From assembly GCA_947095535.1 (NCBI GenBank), contig OX352772.1, positions 258,312,492-258,376,491 on the forward strand: DNA of 64,000 bases, read 5' to 3'. The notes beneath the pieces were generated by a model that worked only from the letters and a program-made list of their open reading frames with translations, had not been told where the DNA came from and searched no databases. The stretch is from Poecilobothrus nobilitatus. Taxonomy: Eukaryota; Arthropoda; Insecta; Diptera; Dolichopodidae. The position numbers and the translations under genes were made by a program. Positions within the stretch are counted from its first letter, which is position 1. Each line of letters opens with the position of its first letter. Below, one piece after another: positions 11,160 to 22,761 of the stretch.

Positions 11160-12675
11160 AGAAATATAATATAATATTTCTTTGAATACTTCTAATATAA
11201 AAATAATGTTCTTACTTTTTTACCGTTCTCATATTACGAACAAAATTAGAAAAACAATTAAAAAAAAAAAACGTTTTCAAGTTCTTGTACTTGAAAAGTA
11301 TAAATAATATTTTTTTACTTATTCATATTTCACGCCACACGATCATTTTTTTGTTCAATGTCATGTTCCGACCTACACTATATATGAATAAAAAGAAAAG
11401 TAATAAAACATGTGGTCTGCTCAGCATATCGCTCTTGCTTTGAGGTATATACTTTAATACTAAAAAAAAAGAAAGTACAACAAATTAAAAGTTTTTTTAT
11501 GCTGATTCCGAAATAATTTTCGATTTCGAAACCAATATTTTGCCAACAATAAAAATATAATACTTAAAGCGTGGCGTTACATAGAAAAGTAAACATAGAA
11601 CAAAATAAGAAAACAACTGGCATTAGAGTTCTATATTACCAGTTGGTCTGAGGTGCGAAAATATTAAAATAAATTATTAACAAGGTAGAAGATAAACCAA
11701 CGGTTTTTAAAAGCGCACATTTCCAAAAGTCAATACAAACTGTTTAGAATTGTGACTTGCACAAAAATTTGAAAATTTCATGTAAAAAGAAAAAACGTGA
11801 AAATAGGACTTTTCTGCAATTTTGAGGGGCTGTAAGTCGGGAATCCTATATAATTAACAAAACGGTTAACACACGTAAAAACATATTATTAATCCTTTAA
11901 TTTTCATGTCTCGCCGAAGTAAAATTGTTACAGGTTGGGCTGTAAGTTTGGGGGGCTGTAACTTTGGAACCCTATACAATTAAAATAAACCATTAACCCA
12001 CATAAAAATATATTACTGTAGCTTTAATTTTTTGTCTTGCCGAAGAAAAATGTGTACAAGTGCCTAATTACAGGTGTTTAAAAATATCAAATTTTCAATT
12101 TTTGAGCCCTAATAGCTCATTAACAGGGGATGGTACAAAAAAAAATTTCTGAGGAAACTTAATTCCAAAAGTTCTTTTTCAGTCCCTATCTAAAAGCGTG
12201 CCGGAGTTATGAAAGTAGAAAAATCATGCAAAATTTGCTTTTCACATAACGGTAAATTGAAATACTAAATTTAAAAACTATATATAATTTTGATATTGAT
12301 TTATAAAGGTAAAAAAAATTACTGTCGAATGGCGTTTTCAGATTGAAAAAATTGTAAGGGCAACATGAAATAATCGCGTTTAAAAATAGAGCTTTTTCAA
12401 AGTTTGAGGAGCTGTAGTTCGCTGAAGAATAGGGCTACATGGAAAAGTTAATTTTTTTATGAGGCCCATTACCCATGGTTAAAATTTTTTTTCACTTTCT
12501 TTAACGGTGTAGAAATTTTGTAAACACACAGACGGACGGCCAGAGTGAAACTACTAAGCATATCTTTTTAAAATTTTTTTGGAAATGTACTAAAAACTGT
12601 AATACAGTAATATGTACATAGTGTAATAAAACATATATATAAACAAAAAAAAAGAAGTAGTTTTTGGAAATAAAC
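11160..12675 (+). repeat. Errantivirus 5' LTR, interrupted by R1
   Basis: 11,160-11,290 (AATATAATATAAT through the TATTACGAACAAAATTA block) matches 21,764-21,900 after the env gene. 12,600-12,675 (CATAGTGTAATAAAA onward) matches the rest of the downstream LTR. Between them sits extra sequence including R1 (11,684-12,600). A primer-binding site follows immediately. The exact edges are uncertain. Confidence 0.55.
11684..12600 (+). mobile_element. R1 repeat, copy 1
   Basis: It opens with a small hairpin, AACC-AAC-GGTT, and TTTAAAAGCGCACATTTCC, and closes with a GACGGACGG run and GTGAAACTACTAAGCA. Near-identical openings occur at 19,645 and 27,428. Internal blocks repeat (GGGGCTGTAA, ACACGTAAAAA, CATAACGGTAAAT). 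No coding frame. Probably a Helitron-like non-autonomous element; it sits within an LTR. Confidence 0.6.
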
Positions 12676-12690
12676 TGGCGCAGTCGGTGG
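12676..12690 (+). other. Errantivirus primer-binding site
   Basis: TGGCGCAGTCGGTGG directly follows the LTR end. TGGCGCAGTCGG is the primer site (tRNA-Ser complement) typical of Gypsy-type errantiviruses. It fixes the orientation of the element as plus and matches the pol and env fragments downstream. Confidence 0.75.
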
Positions 12691-14040
12691 TATGTGTCAA
12701 GTGAAATATACTAACTATAAAAATTAACGGAAATTTTTTCTTATAAATTTTCGCTTATGTTTTTAAATTTAATAATGCACACAAAGTAATAATAAATTAC
12801 CAGAAGAAGTGGTAAAATTAAAAACAAAAGAAAACATTTATATTAAATCTTCTTTAAAAAATAGCAGTGATAAAATTATCTAAGAACAATAAAAATATAA
12901 TAAAAACATAATAAATAAAATTGTAATAAAAATTTAATAAAAAAAAAATATAATAGATACAGTAAATAAAAAACAAAAACAAAAATAAAAAAAAAAGAGG
13001 AACTCAAAAATATATAAAACAAAAAAAAATATTTAAATAAATAAGAAATTTAACAAATAACATACATTAAATAAAACTAATATAATTATTAAACTAACAA
13101 AAAAAGAAATTGAAATCCTTGTGAAAATAAAAGAATTTTTGTGACCATCAGTCAGAGAGAGTACAAAGGGCAACAGCAAACCAGAGCAGCAACATTTCAA
13201 AGTTTCATATTGATCCAGAGAATTCACACTCAGCATTTACGTCTATAAAAGCTCTTACGTCATTTACGTATATAAAAAAGCAATAAGTAAAATAAGAAAT
13301 AATGCAATAAGTAAAATAAAAAAAAATAATCAGAAAAAAAAAAATAAGAAAAAAAAGATATAAAAAAAAAATGTATGGGGGCCTCGGTGGCTTAGTGGGT
13401 AAGAACGTATGAAATACGTTGTAAACACCGAAGGAGTATGGGTTCGAATCCCACACACGTCGTAAGAGTTATTCCCCTTTACGACATGTACAGTCACGCC
13501 TGAACAGGAAAGGCTGTGTAATTTCCTGTCCACATTTATATGGCAGAGAAATGTAATAAAAAAAAAAACTTTAAATCATTTGCAACTTATCTAAAAGAAA
13601 AAAAAAATACCTTAACAATATAAATAATTTTTTTTTCGATATGCACTATATTATATTGCAATAAGAAGAAAAAAAATAATAAGAAAAAAATATAAAAAAA
13701 AAGAGGAAAAAATTATATCATTTGCAAACTATCTTTAAGAAATATTTATATTTTAACAAATTATATGGTATAAAATTTTTTATTATATTACATTACTAAA
13801 TAAATTACTTATTAAATAAAAAAAGGAAAATATAGAGAAATTTTTTTGGTATAATAATTTCAATATTGGTAAATCTTTAGTTCTACTTGGATTTTTGAAA
13901 AATAATTTGAGAACATTTTATTGTAATAAATATATCTACAATATGTTTCTTGTTTGAATACTAACTTAAAAAGCAATTACTAATAATAATAACAATTTTA
14001 TCAACACAAAATCTATAAACACCCAAATAGTAAATTCCGA
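12691..14040 (+). other. Leader and gag region, unrecognisable, very A-rich
   Basis: Where gag should lie between the primer site and pol, the sequence is dominated by A-rich runs. One short open stretch at about 13,140-13,270 has non-repetitive codons but no recognised motif. The SINE at 13,377-13,571 has inserted here. I cannot support a gag gene. Confidence 0.5.
13377..13571 (+). mobile_element. tRNA-derived SINE
   Basis: The head has an A-box-like GTGGCTTAGTGGGTAAGA and a perfect B box, GGGTTCGAATCCCA, separated by about 45 bases. A unique body of about 100 bases follows, then a 3' A run (TAATAAAAAAAAAA). The insertion sits in already A-rich sequence, so the target duplication cannot be seen. 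A true tRNA gene is less likely because the body continues past the tRNA end into an A tail. Confidence 0.7.
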
Positions 14041-15423
14041 AAATTTTAATGTAATCGAAGAACCTGAACACAAAAATATATTTGACCAAATAAAAATTGA
14101 ACATTTAAATAGTCAAGAAGTTCAAGCACTGTATACAATTATTAAAAAAGTCTCAAAAATCTTTTACCAGGAAGAGTCAGATTTATCTTTTACAAATGTT
14201 ATGAAACATGAGATTCCCACAAAAATAATGTCGCATAGATAAATTCATAAAGAAGAAGTACAAAAGCAAATCTTAAATATGTTGGAAAAAGGTATCATAA
14301 GACACTGTAGCTCACCCTACTCAGCCCCTGTATCGATAGTCCCGAAGAAGGAGAAGACCAGCGGAAAGGCTAAGTGGTGACTCGTCATTGACTATCGTAA
14401 ATTAAATGAAGTTATGATAGCTGATAAGTATCCTATTCCCAACATAGATGATATCCTAGGAAAACTGGGAAGGTGTCTATACTTCACAACTCTGGATCTG
14501 GCGAAAGGGTTACACCAAATTGAGATCAATGGGAATGACATTCACAGCTTTCAGTGTTGAAGATGGACACTAAGAGTTTGTATGAATGCCATTCGTGTTC
14601 AAAATAGCCCCGGAAACGTTCCAAAGATTAATAAACTATATTCTCAAAGACTATATAAATAAAATCTGTCTTGCATACATGGACGACATTATAATTTTTT
14701 CTTCTTCACTGCAAGCACACAAAAATTTTGACCAAAATTTTTAAAAGATTAAAAGAAGTGAATTTAATGGTACAACTAGATAAATATGAATTTCTTAAAA
14801 GATTCTTAGAGCACGTTGTCACTTTAGAAAGGATAAAACCAAACCAAAAGAAAGTAGAATGTGTGAAAGAGTTCCCAATTCCGAAAACTACGAAACAGAT
14901 AAAACAATTTCTTGGTTTAACAGACTACTATAGGAAGTTTATAAAAGACTATTCGAAAAGAGGTAAACCCATTACAAAATATCTCAAAAAAAACTCAAAA
15001 ATAAATATCAAAGATACAGAATATAAATTTAGTTTTGAATTGCTGGAAAAAATGCTTACAAATATACCCAAAATAATACCCTATAGCAAAATGTTCACGG
15101 TCACAATGGATGCGAGTCAGTATGCTTTAGGTGCCATACTTTCTTAAGAAGGGCATCCTATATATTACGCGAGTCGTATGCTTAACAACCACGAATTACA
15201 TTATAGTACCATTAAAAAAGAACTATTAGATGTGGTATGGGTTACAAAATATTTTCGCCCATACATATTTGGTCGTAAATTCCTTATAGAAACCGACCAC
15301 AGGCCATTAGAATGGTTATTCTCAATAAGAGAGCCAAATTTAAAACTCGTGAGATGGCGTTTTAAACTATCAGAGTTTGACTATGTGAAAAAGAGTTCAA
15401 AAATTTTTTGTAGAGATTTATAG
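14041..15423 (+). pseudogene. Errantivirus-like pol remnant (RT and RNase H)
   Basis: With a few stops and shifts, the plus strand encodes an RT domain. LNSQEVQAL leads in, then [20 protein letters not shown] and [10 protein letters not shown] of the fingers/palm. The catalytic box AYMDDIIIF is near 14,675-14,700, followed by the connection (FLGLTDYYRKFI) and RNase H (TMDASQYALGAILS, then [11 protein letters not shown]). This order and the wording of the RNase H end are those of 17.6/297/Gypsy-type errantiviruses. It breaks off at about 15,405-15,423, before the integrase, where foreign sequence begins. RT would copy the genomic RNA in the virus-like particle. The in-frame stop at 15,145 and others make it inactive. 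Confidence 0.8.
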
Positions 15424-17100
15424 ATTTCAAATAGATAACGATTTTACAAAAAAATAGGTTTCAAATTTTTATAGATTACGATTTCAATTTATTTAATTTA
15501 TATTCAATTTTTTTTGATGTTAACAAAGCGACGATTCGATTACGATTAAATTTAAAAATGTTAAAAAAGTGTTACTTTTAATATTAATTCACTGTTTCTT
15601 ATGTATATAGTTCATTGACTTTAGAAATAAAATTACATTTCAGTACATATTAAAGTTAAAAATTATCATTAGTACATAAGAAACATATGCTTATTTTATA
15701 TATAATAAATCTATCCAAAGTAGATGACTAAAAATTATTTAACAATTAATAATATAATTTCAATAGATGTCGGTGACATCTGAGAACAAATAGATAAGTA
15801 ATGAATGTTATTATGAAATTACATGTAAATGTAAAAGAGAAAAATATATAGTAATTAATTAAAAAAAAATAAGTATTAATTTGAACAAATGACAGAACAT
15901 AATAATATTATAAGTAAAGCAAAGCAAATATAATTGGTAAGTAATAACAATTAATTTTAAGTTTAACTATTAAATTTCCATTTAACTTTAAATGTATTTT
16001 TAGATGCTGCTGTTAGATGCTGTGAAGGAATTGAGATGCACCAATAATTCAGATAAGTATTTTATTTTAATTTCTTTGTTAAAGTGTAGACTCTTTGTAG
16101 TATCTTTCTTTTCAGGTTTTTCTTTTAGTTGAACTATGAAGCCAAACAGAAATAATGGGATCGTGTCGCAACATTCTTCCGGCCTTGGCATCATTGTGAA
16201 TGAATAGAACTCTTAAAATAGAACTCGATCGTGATAGGTAATGGTTGCTGTACGAATTGATGTTACCATGGTTTGACCGCTAAAATTTATTATTATTTTT
16301 TTTTTGTTGATTCGTTTTGTTTGTCTTTAATTTTTTTTGTTTATTTCCTCATACTAATTTTTTTTATTTGCTTTTAGGTTTTTAGATGTATCCTTGAATT
16401 TTTTTTTTAATCGTAAGTTTGTGGAACATCTTTATTAGATTTATTGAGTAAAAAATTGTTTTTTATTTATACTTTTTGTCCACAAAATTTGTCCAGTTAG
16501 TATTAAATTGTATTTGCCCTTATGATGGCAGTGATGCCGAAATATATATAAGCTTTATAATAAATAAATATAATATTTTAAGAATTATAAAAATAAAATA
16601 ATAATAAAATTATTTTGTGGACAAAAAGTACAAATAAAAAACAATTTTTTACTCAATAAATTTAATTTTAGATGTATGTACATTGTGAACGATCACCGTG
16701 AAGTTTAATCTAAAAATATAAAACATATAAAAAATTGAGGGGTTATAGCGCCCCTGACTCGCTGTTATTAATACATTACGAACGTAAATTAGTGAGTATT
16801 GTAATATTTGTTTGTTTATATATTTTATATGACGATATACTTTATAATTGTATTGTAATTGGTATGTATGTAAAAATTATGACTTATAGTATGTTGTAAT
16901 TTGTATATATATATTTCCTCGTAATAATTTAGGGAATCCTTTCTTTTTACTTATGGATTTTATTTGTTCATTTGAATGACATATCTTGACAATGTAGTTG
17001 ATAATAGATAATGTATGAATTAATTTTGTATATATTTAGTTTCGGTTTTTTTTGCTAAAAATGATATGAATGTTTTTTTTTGCTGACTGTTTAGTAATGC
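15424..17100. other. Non-coding sequence, probable BEL/Pao 3' flank and LTR
   Basis: Lying downstream of the minus-strand BEL/Pao pol, this is where its 3' untranslated region and LTR would be, but no second LTR is in view to confirm that. It contains the fold-back repeat at 16,440-16,665. A 64-codon minus frame near 16,000-16,194 has no recognisable content. I see no gene. Confidence 0.45.
16440..16665. repeat. Fold-back repeat with arms of about 50 bp
   Basis: ATTGAGTAAAAAATTGTTTT plus the following TTTATTTATACTTTTTGTCC on the left recurs as its reverse complement at about 16,613-16,662, with only one or two mismatches. The spacer is about 120 bases. It could form a long hairpin. It could be a small MITE or part of a retrotransposon LTR; no target duplication was resolved. 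Confidence 0.6.
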
Positions 17101-17111
17101 ACAAATTTTTG

Positions 17112-19110
17112 TTATTGCTGACTGTTTGGTAATACACAAATTTTTGTTATTGCTCTTTTGAATGTTGTATTGTTACATTTTACTGTGACTACTCTTACTA
17201 ACCCATCTGAACCAGGATGGATTTCAATTATTCTGCCAAGTAACCAACGAGATGCCAAAAGTCTTTCTTCTTTGAGAAGTACTAGGTTTCCAATTTGAAG
17301 ATTTTCAGTTTTCTTCATCCATTTTGGTGTTGCAATCGGCTCGGCCGCTGTTGCAATCGGTTTAAATATTCAGAGCTCCATCTTTGCCAGAAATGGAGTT
17401 AAATCTTTGCCGGTGTTAATGGAGTTAAATCTTGAGCATCACTACTTAGTTCACAAAGTGGTCATGAATTTAGACAAGCTTCAATCTGCGTAATGACAGT
17501 GTTGAATTCTTCAAATGTCAATGTTGAATTGCCGAGTATTCTTTTGAGATAATACTTTGTTGATTTGACTCCTGCCTCCCATAGTAAGCCAAAATGAGGT
17601 GATGCTGGTGAGTTGAAATTAAATTTTGCACCTTGATTTCCAAATGCTTCCGCTATATCAATGTTCATGTTAGCAATCATAATTTTCCTTTCTTTAGTTA
17701 GCAATTTATTTGCTCTAACGAAATTTGTTCCACAGTTGCAATATATTTCCTGGCAGATATCTCTTCTTGCATAAAAGCGGCGATATGCGGCTTTAAAACC
17801 TTCGGCTGTTAGGTCTGACTCCAATTCCAAATGAATGGCCTTTGTGGCCATGCATGTAAATAAGGAGATGTAAGCTTTGTAATTTTTTGCGTTGAGTCCT
17901 TTATGAGTTTTTAATTCAAAAGGTCCACAAAAATCAACTCCAGAGTGGGAAAATGGACGGATTATTTGTGATCTAGCCTTTGGTAGATTTCCCATTAGTT
18001 GTTTGACTGTGTCGGCTCTTTGTCGAAAACAGATTGTACACCTATGTATGTGGTTTCTGATAGTGTTTCTCGCGTTTTTTAACCAATATTTTTTTCTAAG
18101 AAGAACCATCATTAATTGTGAGCCACCATGTAAAGTTTCCTTGTGTAGTCTTTCAATTATTAACCTGGAAATATGATCTTTATCAGAAATTATTATGTGG
18201 TATTTTTCGTCATAAGTCAATAACGAATATTTTAATCTTCCACCAACTCTGAGGATTCCATTCATGTTTAAAAATGGGTTTAATTTGAGCAAGGAACTGT
18301 TGGATGGTATTGGTTTATCATCTGTTAGCCAAATTACCTCTTCTGAAAAGGTTTTTCCTTGAGCTCTTTTAATCAAAATCTACAAGGCCCATGAGAGTTC
18401 TGAAGCTCGTAGACATCCCAGATTTCTCCGATTAGAGTCCTGTTAAGTATTTGTAATAAAACTTTGGACTTGTTTTCAAATGGTTCTTCTAAAATTTTGA
18501 CCTCGTGAACGTATGATTTTTTCTGCTCTAATGTTATTGTTGTGTAATCCTTTGAGTTGGGCCAATGTGAAAGAGCCCTTTGCAACCAATCTGGACCAAA
18601 CCACCACAATTTGTGTTCTAGTAAGTTTGCTGGGTAAAGTCCTCTTGAAGCACGGTCTGCTGGGTTTTCCTTGACGGTACATGGGGCCAAACTTTTTTCT
18701 CAAGCAGTTCATGAATATGGGATACTGGATTGGCCACGACAGTTGTTCCTTTCCAGGGATGTGACCTTAACCAAGCCAGCACGACCTCGGAGTCTGTCCA
18801 TGTATATATAGAGATTTCAGTAGACAGATCTAAGGCTTCCACCACATTTTTAATTAGTTTAGAAGCCAAGCTAGCAGAACATAATTCTAAACGGGGTACC
18901 GAAATTGTTTTGATCGGCGCTACCTTAATTTTTGCTGTTAGAAGGCTGATTCTTCTTTTGCCAAAATTGTTGGTTACACGTATATACACTGCTGCTGCGT
19001 AAGCTTTAGTTGATGAATCTGAAAAGCCATGAATTTCTACTTTAGCTGTTTGATTGGATAGATGAACCCATCTATTTATTCTTCTCGATAGATAACCCAT
19101 TCTTCTCGAT
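17112..19110 (-). pseudogene. BEL/Pao retrotransposon pol, RNase H to integrase
   Basis: Minus-strand frames give, in order, a Pao RNase H (IHGFSDSSTKAYAAAVY, then SVPRLELCSA and IYTWTDSEVVLAWL), the NPADRASRG and LWWFGPDWL linker, the zinc-binding H2C2 of integrase (HKETLHGG, then CTICFRQRA), the integrase core (FSHSGVDFCGPF, CNCGTNFV) and the C-terminal domain (KTENLQIGNLVLLKEE). The 304-codon piece at 17,462-18,376 is still open, but the RNase H and linker are in shifted frames and the RT is missing. It is truncated exactly where errantivirus env begins on the other strand (about 19,110), so it occupies the gap in that element. Confidence 0.85.
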
Positions 19111-19111
19111 A

Positions 19112-19644
19112 CTTAATATTACAGAATATCTAAATACAAAAGGCATAATTTACAACAATATTATATCGATAAGAGATCAAACAAATCTTATAACTCCAAT
19201 GTACAACACGCTCATACATAAGTATTATTCTCTAGAACAGAAAATAAATAATGTAAGACCGCACCAAGGACAAAAACGTTACCTTATTAATGTCTTAGGT
19301 ACTGGACTAAAATACTTAACTGGCACAATGGGCTACAACGATGAAATCAAAATAAAATCCAAATTAGAAGACTTAACCACAGGTAATACTGACTTAATAA
19401 CAGAAAGTACCAAACAAATCCAAATAAACAACGAAATCTCCAATCAAACCAAAATATCACCAACCACATAAATTCCGAACAAAACTTTATTGCACAATAT
19501 TTAAAAACTTCATTGCACAATATTTAAATAATTTCAACGAAAACAACAAAAACAAACTTATACAGATAGAAGACGAAATTCAATACATGCAAAAAATCTA
19601 CCAAATAATTTATAATATAGAAAAAAACCATATAGAAACTAGGT
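19112..19644 (+). pseudogene. Errantivirus env, first part (truncated start)
   Basis: A plus-strand frame beginning at the junction with the BEL/Pao fragment contains a furin-like basic site followed by a fusion-peptide-like stretch (QKRYLINVLGTGLKYLTG near 19,275-19,330) and then Gln/Asn-rich heptads. This layout matches the transmembrane subunit of insect Gypsy-type envelope proteins. The surface subunit upstream is gone. One frame change occurs at about 19,470-19,510. The frame is then interrupted by R1 at about 19,645. It is a broken, non-functional relic. Confidence 0.75.
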
Positions 19645-20865
19645 AGAATGTAAACCAACGGTTTTTAAAAGCGCACATTTCCAAAACACAATACAAACTG
19701 CTTAGAATTGTGACTTGCACAAAAATTTGAAAATTTAAAAAATAAAATTTAAGAAATTTTTTATAATATGAAAATATGTGAAAATAATACTTTTCTGGAA
19801 TTTTGAGAGGCTATAAGTCTGGAACCCTTTATAACTAAGAAAAACCGTTAACACACGTAAAAATATATTACTGGAGCTTTAATTTTTATGTCTTGCCGAA
19901 GAAAATTTGTACAGGTGCTTAAGTTACAGGTGCCTAAAAATAGCAAATTTTCAATTTTTCAGCCCTAATACCTCTTAAACAGGGGTTGGTGCAAAAAAAT
20001 TTTTTAAGGAAACTTATACTAATTCTAAAAGTTCTTTCTTGTCTCAAAATTGCAGGTTTCTATCTAAAGGCATGCCGGAGTTATGAAAAAAGAAATTTCA
20101 TGCAAAATGTGGTTTTCAAATAACGGTAAATTTACGGGTTTAGATTGCAAAACTATTACGTAGAGCCTGAGATATATAAATCTGAAAATAGGGCTTTTTT
20201 GTAATTTTGAACCCTATATAACCCTATATAACTAAAATAAACCTTTAACACACGTTAAAATATATTACTGTAGCTTTAATTTTTATATCTTTCCGAAGTA
20301 AAATGTGTACAGGTTCCTAAGTTACAGGTGTTTTAAAATAGAAAATTTTCAATTTTTGAGTCCTAATAGCTTATAAACAGGGGGTGGTCCAAAAAAAATT
20401 TCTGAGCAAACTTATACTAATTCTAAAAGCTCTTTCTTGCTTCAAAACTTCAAGCGTGCCGGAGTTATGAAAGTGAAGAAACATATAAAATTTAGTTTTC
20501 ACATAACAGTAAATTTAAATACTGAATTTTAAAAAATTGTATAATTTTGATATTAATTCACAAAGTTAAAAAAAGTACCTGTCGCATGACGTTCTCACAT
20601 TGAAAAAATCTTAAACAGAACATAAGATGTATGCATTTAACAATAGGGCATTTTCAAAGTTTGAGGGACTGTAGCTCCGTAATGGATGGGGCTACATGAA
20701 AAAGTTGTTCCACAAAATTATTTTTTTTATGAGACAAACCCATAGTCAAATTTGTTTTTCTCTATCTTTAACGGTGTACAAGTTTTCTAAAGAGACGGAT
20801 GGATGGACCAACAGAGTGAAACTAATAAGCACATTTTTTCAAAATTTTTTAGGAAATGTGCTAAA
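19645..20865 (+). mobile_element. R1 repeat, copy 2, inside env
   Basis: It matches copy 1 and copy 3 from GTAAACCAACGGTTTTTAAA to the closing GGATGGATGGACC run and GTGAAACTAATAAGCACA. It separates two halves of an env frame whose content on both sides is errantiviral. Short open frames within it are shadows. Confidence 0.65.
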
Positions 20866-21777
20866 AATTTAATATATAGTACTGCAAGTAAACTAGGTAT
20901 ACTAACAAGAAATATAGTATCGGAACAGGGAATGGATCTAATTCGTGGTTTCGAAAATTTCGAAGATATAAAAATTGCCTTTTATTTATATCACCTCAAT
21001 ATTATATTACAAATACCAGAATATAACGAAAAACTATTTTGAAAAACCCAAATAAAACCAATGCCAAATAAAAATAAAAAAGCCTTATTAATTAACAAAA
21101 ATATTGTTCTAATAGATTATAAAAACAATGTATAAAACAATATTGTAAAAGATAAATTAACAAAAAATCTTGTTGAAATTAAAGATTAAAGAAGTTGCAT
21201 AGCTAATATTATGAAATTTGAAGATGCCTATTGCACGATCCAAATTTTCGAAAGAACAGAAATAAAAGAAATTATTACAGGCATTATCATAACTAAAAAT
21301 GTAAACAAATTAAATGTATCCCAACCCTGCAATAATCTAAAATTCAATATAATGGGAAACAACTTAATAATATACGAAAATTGCAAAATTAATTTGAACG
21401 GTGCGGTATACGAAAATTCTTTCATAAAATTCCAATATAACATAATTTTACCTTATTTCACCACAAATATAGTTGAAAACAATACCATAGAGCACATAAA
21501 TTTTGAAAGTATACATCTTAAATAATATATTACTTATAATAGAAATAAAATTAATAATATTATGAATAAAAAAACAGAAAACCTTTTGATAAACGCATCA
21601 ATAAATTTCATAATAATTATGCTTGTAATAGCTATGTTATTTGCTTTAAAAATAATAATACGTAATAAAACAAAAATTGTAATAAATACCTCGTTGGAGC
21701 CTCAGACTAGCGATGGGAGTATTATAAGTGACAACGTAAACAACCCTCAAAAACTTAAAACGAGAAGTATAATATAA
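20866..21777 (+). pseudogene. Errantivirus env, second part with membrane anchor
   Basis: It resumes env content after R1. A helical stretch (DLIRGFENFEDIKIAFYLY) is followed by a Cys-containing ectodomain at 21,211-21,525, and then a 71-codon frame at 21,562-21,777. That last frame has an obvious membrane span (FIIIMLVIAMLFALKIII, about residues 17-34) and a short basic tail. Breaks lie near 21,040, 21,135 and 21,525. The LTR follows immediately. It would have anchored the glycoprotein in the membrane; here it is in pieces. Confidence 0.7.
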
Positions 21778-21995
21778 TACTTCTCCGAATACTTCTAATA
21801 TAAAAACACTGTTCTTACTGTTTTACCGTTGTCATATTACGAACAAAATTAAAAAAACATTATAAAGTAAAAAACTTTTCAAGTTCGTGTACTAAATTAC
21901 TAAAAAATGGTGATACAGTTATACATAGTGTAATAAAATATATATATATAGAAAACAAAAAGAATGCGTTTTTTTTTCAAATAAAACAATTATAC
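21764..21995 (+). repeat. Errantivirus 3' LTR
   Basis: The match to the 5' LTR begins at about AGAAGTATAATATAATACTT and includes ACCGTTGTCATATTACGAAC and CATAGTGTAATAAAATATAT. It is shorter than the 5' copy because it lacks the interposed R1 and U3-like sequence. The right edge is approximate. Confidence 0.55.
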
Positions 21996-22199
21996 TTTTC
22001 GTGTAATAGCGGTCGGTCCTGTGGTCAAGCTGATTTTTTTTTTAAATTAAACCTTTTTTTTAAATAAAACATTTTTATTTAATTTAAACATCTGTCATTC
22101 TTAATTTTTTTTAAACTTGCTTCATTTCAAACTGTAAAAAAAAAAATGTCAAACAGCAAATAGTAAATATTGTTTTCAGTTTATAAAAATTAAAAAAAT
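21996..22199. other. AT-rich spacer
   Basis: T-rich and A-rich runs between the errantivirus and the next non-LTR fragment. Nothing recognised. Confidence 0.4.
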
Positions 22200-22573
22200 A
22201 TAAGGCTATTCAGTGTAAATGTAGAAACTGGTTTCATTGCCAGTGCGTGGGAATAGAGCAACAGGATTATGAAAACAATGGGAATCTATGGATCTGTATC
22301 TGCTGCAAAACAACCAGGAGTAGAAGACATTGGACTCTTTCAAATATGAATGCATCATCAAAGCTATCGATAGGAAATCAACCAAAAAGCTCTCTAGTTT
22401 ACTCGGATAAAGAAAATAATAACCGTGTTCTAGATAAATTGGATGAAATTCTAAGAACTTTAAAGTTACATGAAAATCAAATGTCTAATGTAAAAAGTGA
22501 AATTCCAAACATGAAATGCACATTAGATTCCATCATCGAGCAAAATGTTAGTTTAAGAAATCAAAACGCTTAA
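22200..22573 (+). pseudogene. Non-LTR retrotransposon ORF1 fragment with PHD-like finger
   Basis: The plus-strand frame opens with CKCRNWFHCQCVG, then LWICICCK, a Cys/His spacing like that of the PHD-type fingers found in ORF1 proteins of some insect non-LTR elements. A coiled-coil-like region follows (VLDKLDEILRTLKLHENQ), ending at a normal stop. The front is missing. ORF1 proteins of this type bind the element RNA. No matching RT is attached here. Confidence 0.55.
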
Positions 22574-22632
22574 CTTAATTGGAATTATTCTTAATAAGTC
22601 GGTTGGCAGTTAAAAGACTTACTGTTACATTT
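22574..22632 (-). repeat. Fragment of the DINE-like A/B/C family end
   Basis: AATTATTC, AATAAGTCGGTTG and ACTTACTGTTACATTTACTTG match the hairpin end of element C (51,008-51,086), with the hairpin loop altered. It is a stub of about 60 bp. Confidence 0.5.
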
Positions 22633-22761
22633 ACTTGTTTTTTTTTAAATAAGCTTCATTTCAAACAACAAAAAATATTAAATTTCAATAATTAACAAGA
22701 AGTAATATTTTCATTTACAAAATAATATCATTTAGTTCTTCTGAGAAAAATTATTAAAAAA

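Noticed and set aside
16000..16194. 64-residue minus-strand ORF (MMPRPEECCDTIPLF)
   Set aside because: No family resemblance and no context; surrounded by stops and non-coding AT-rich DNA.
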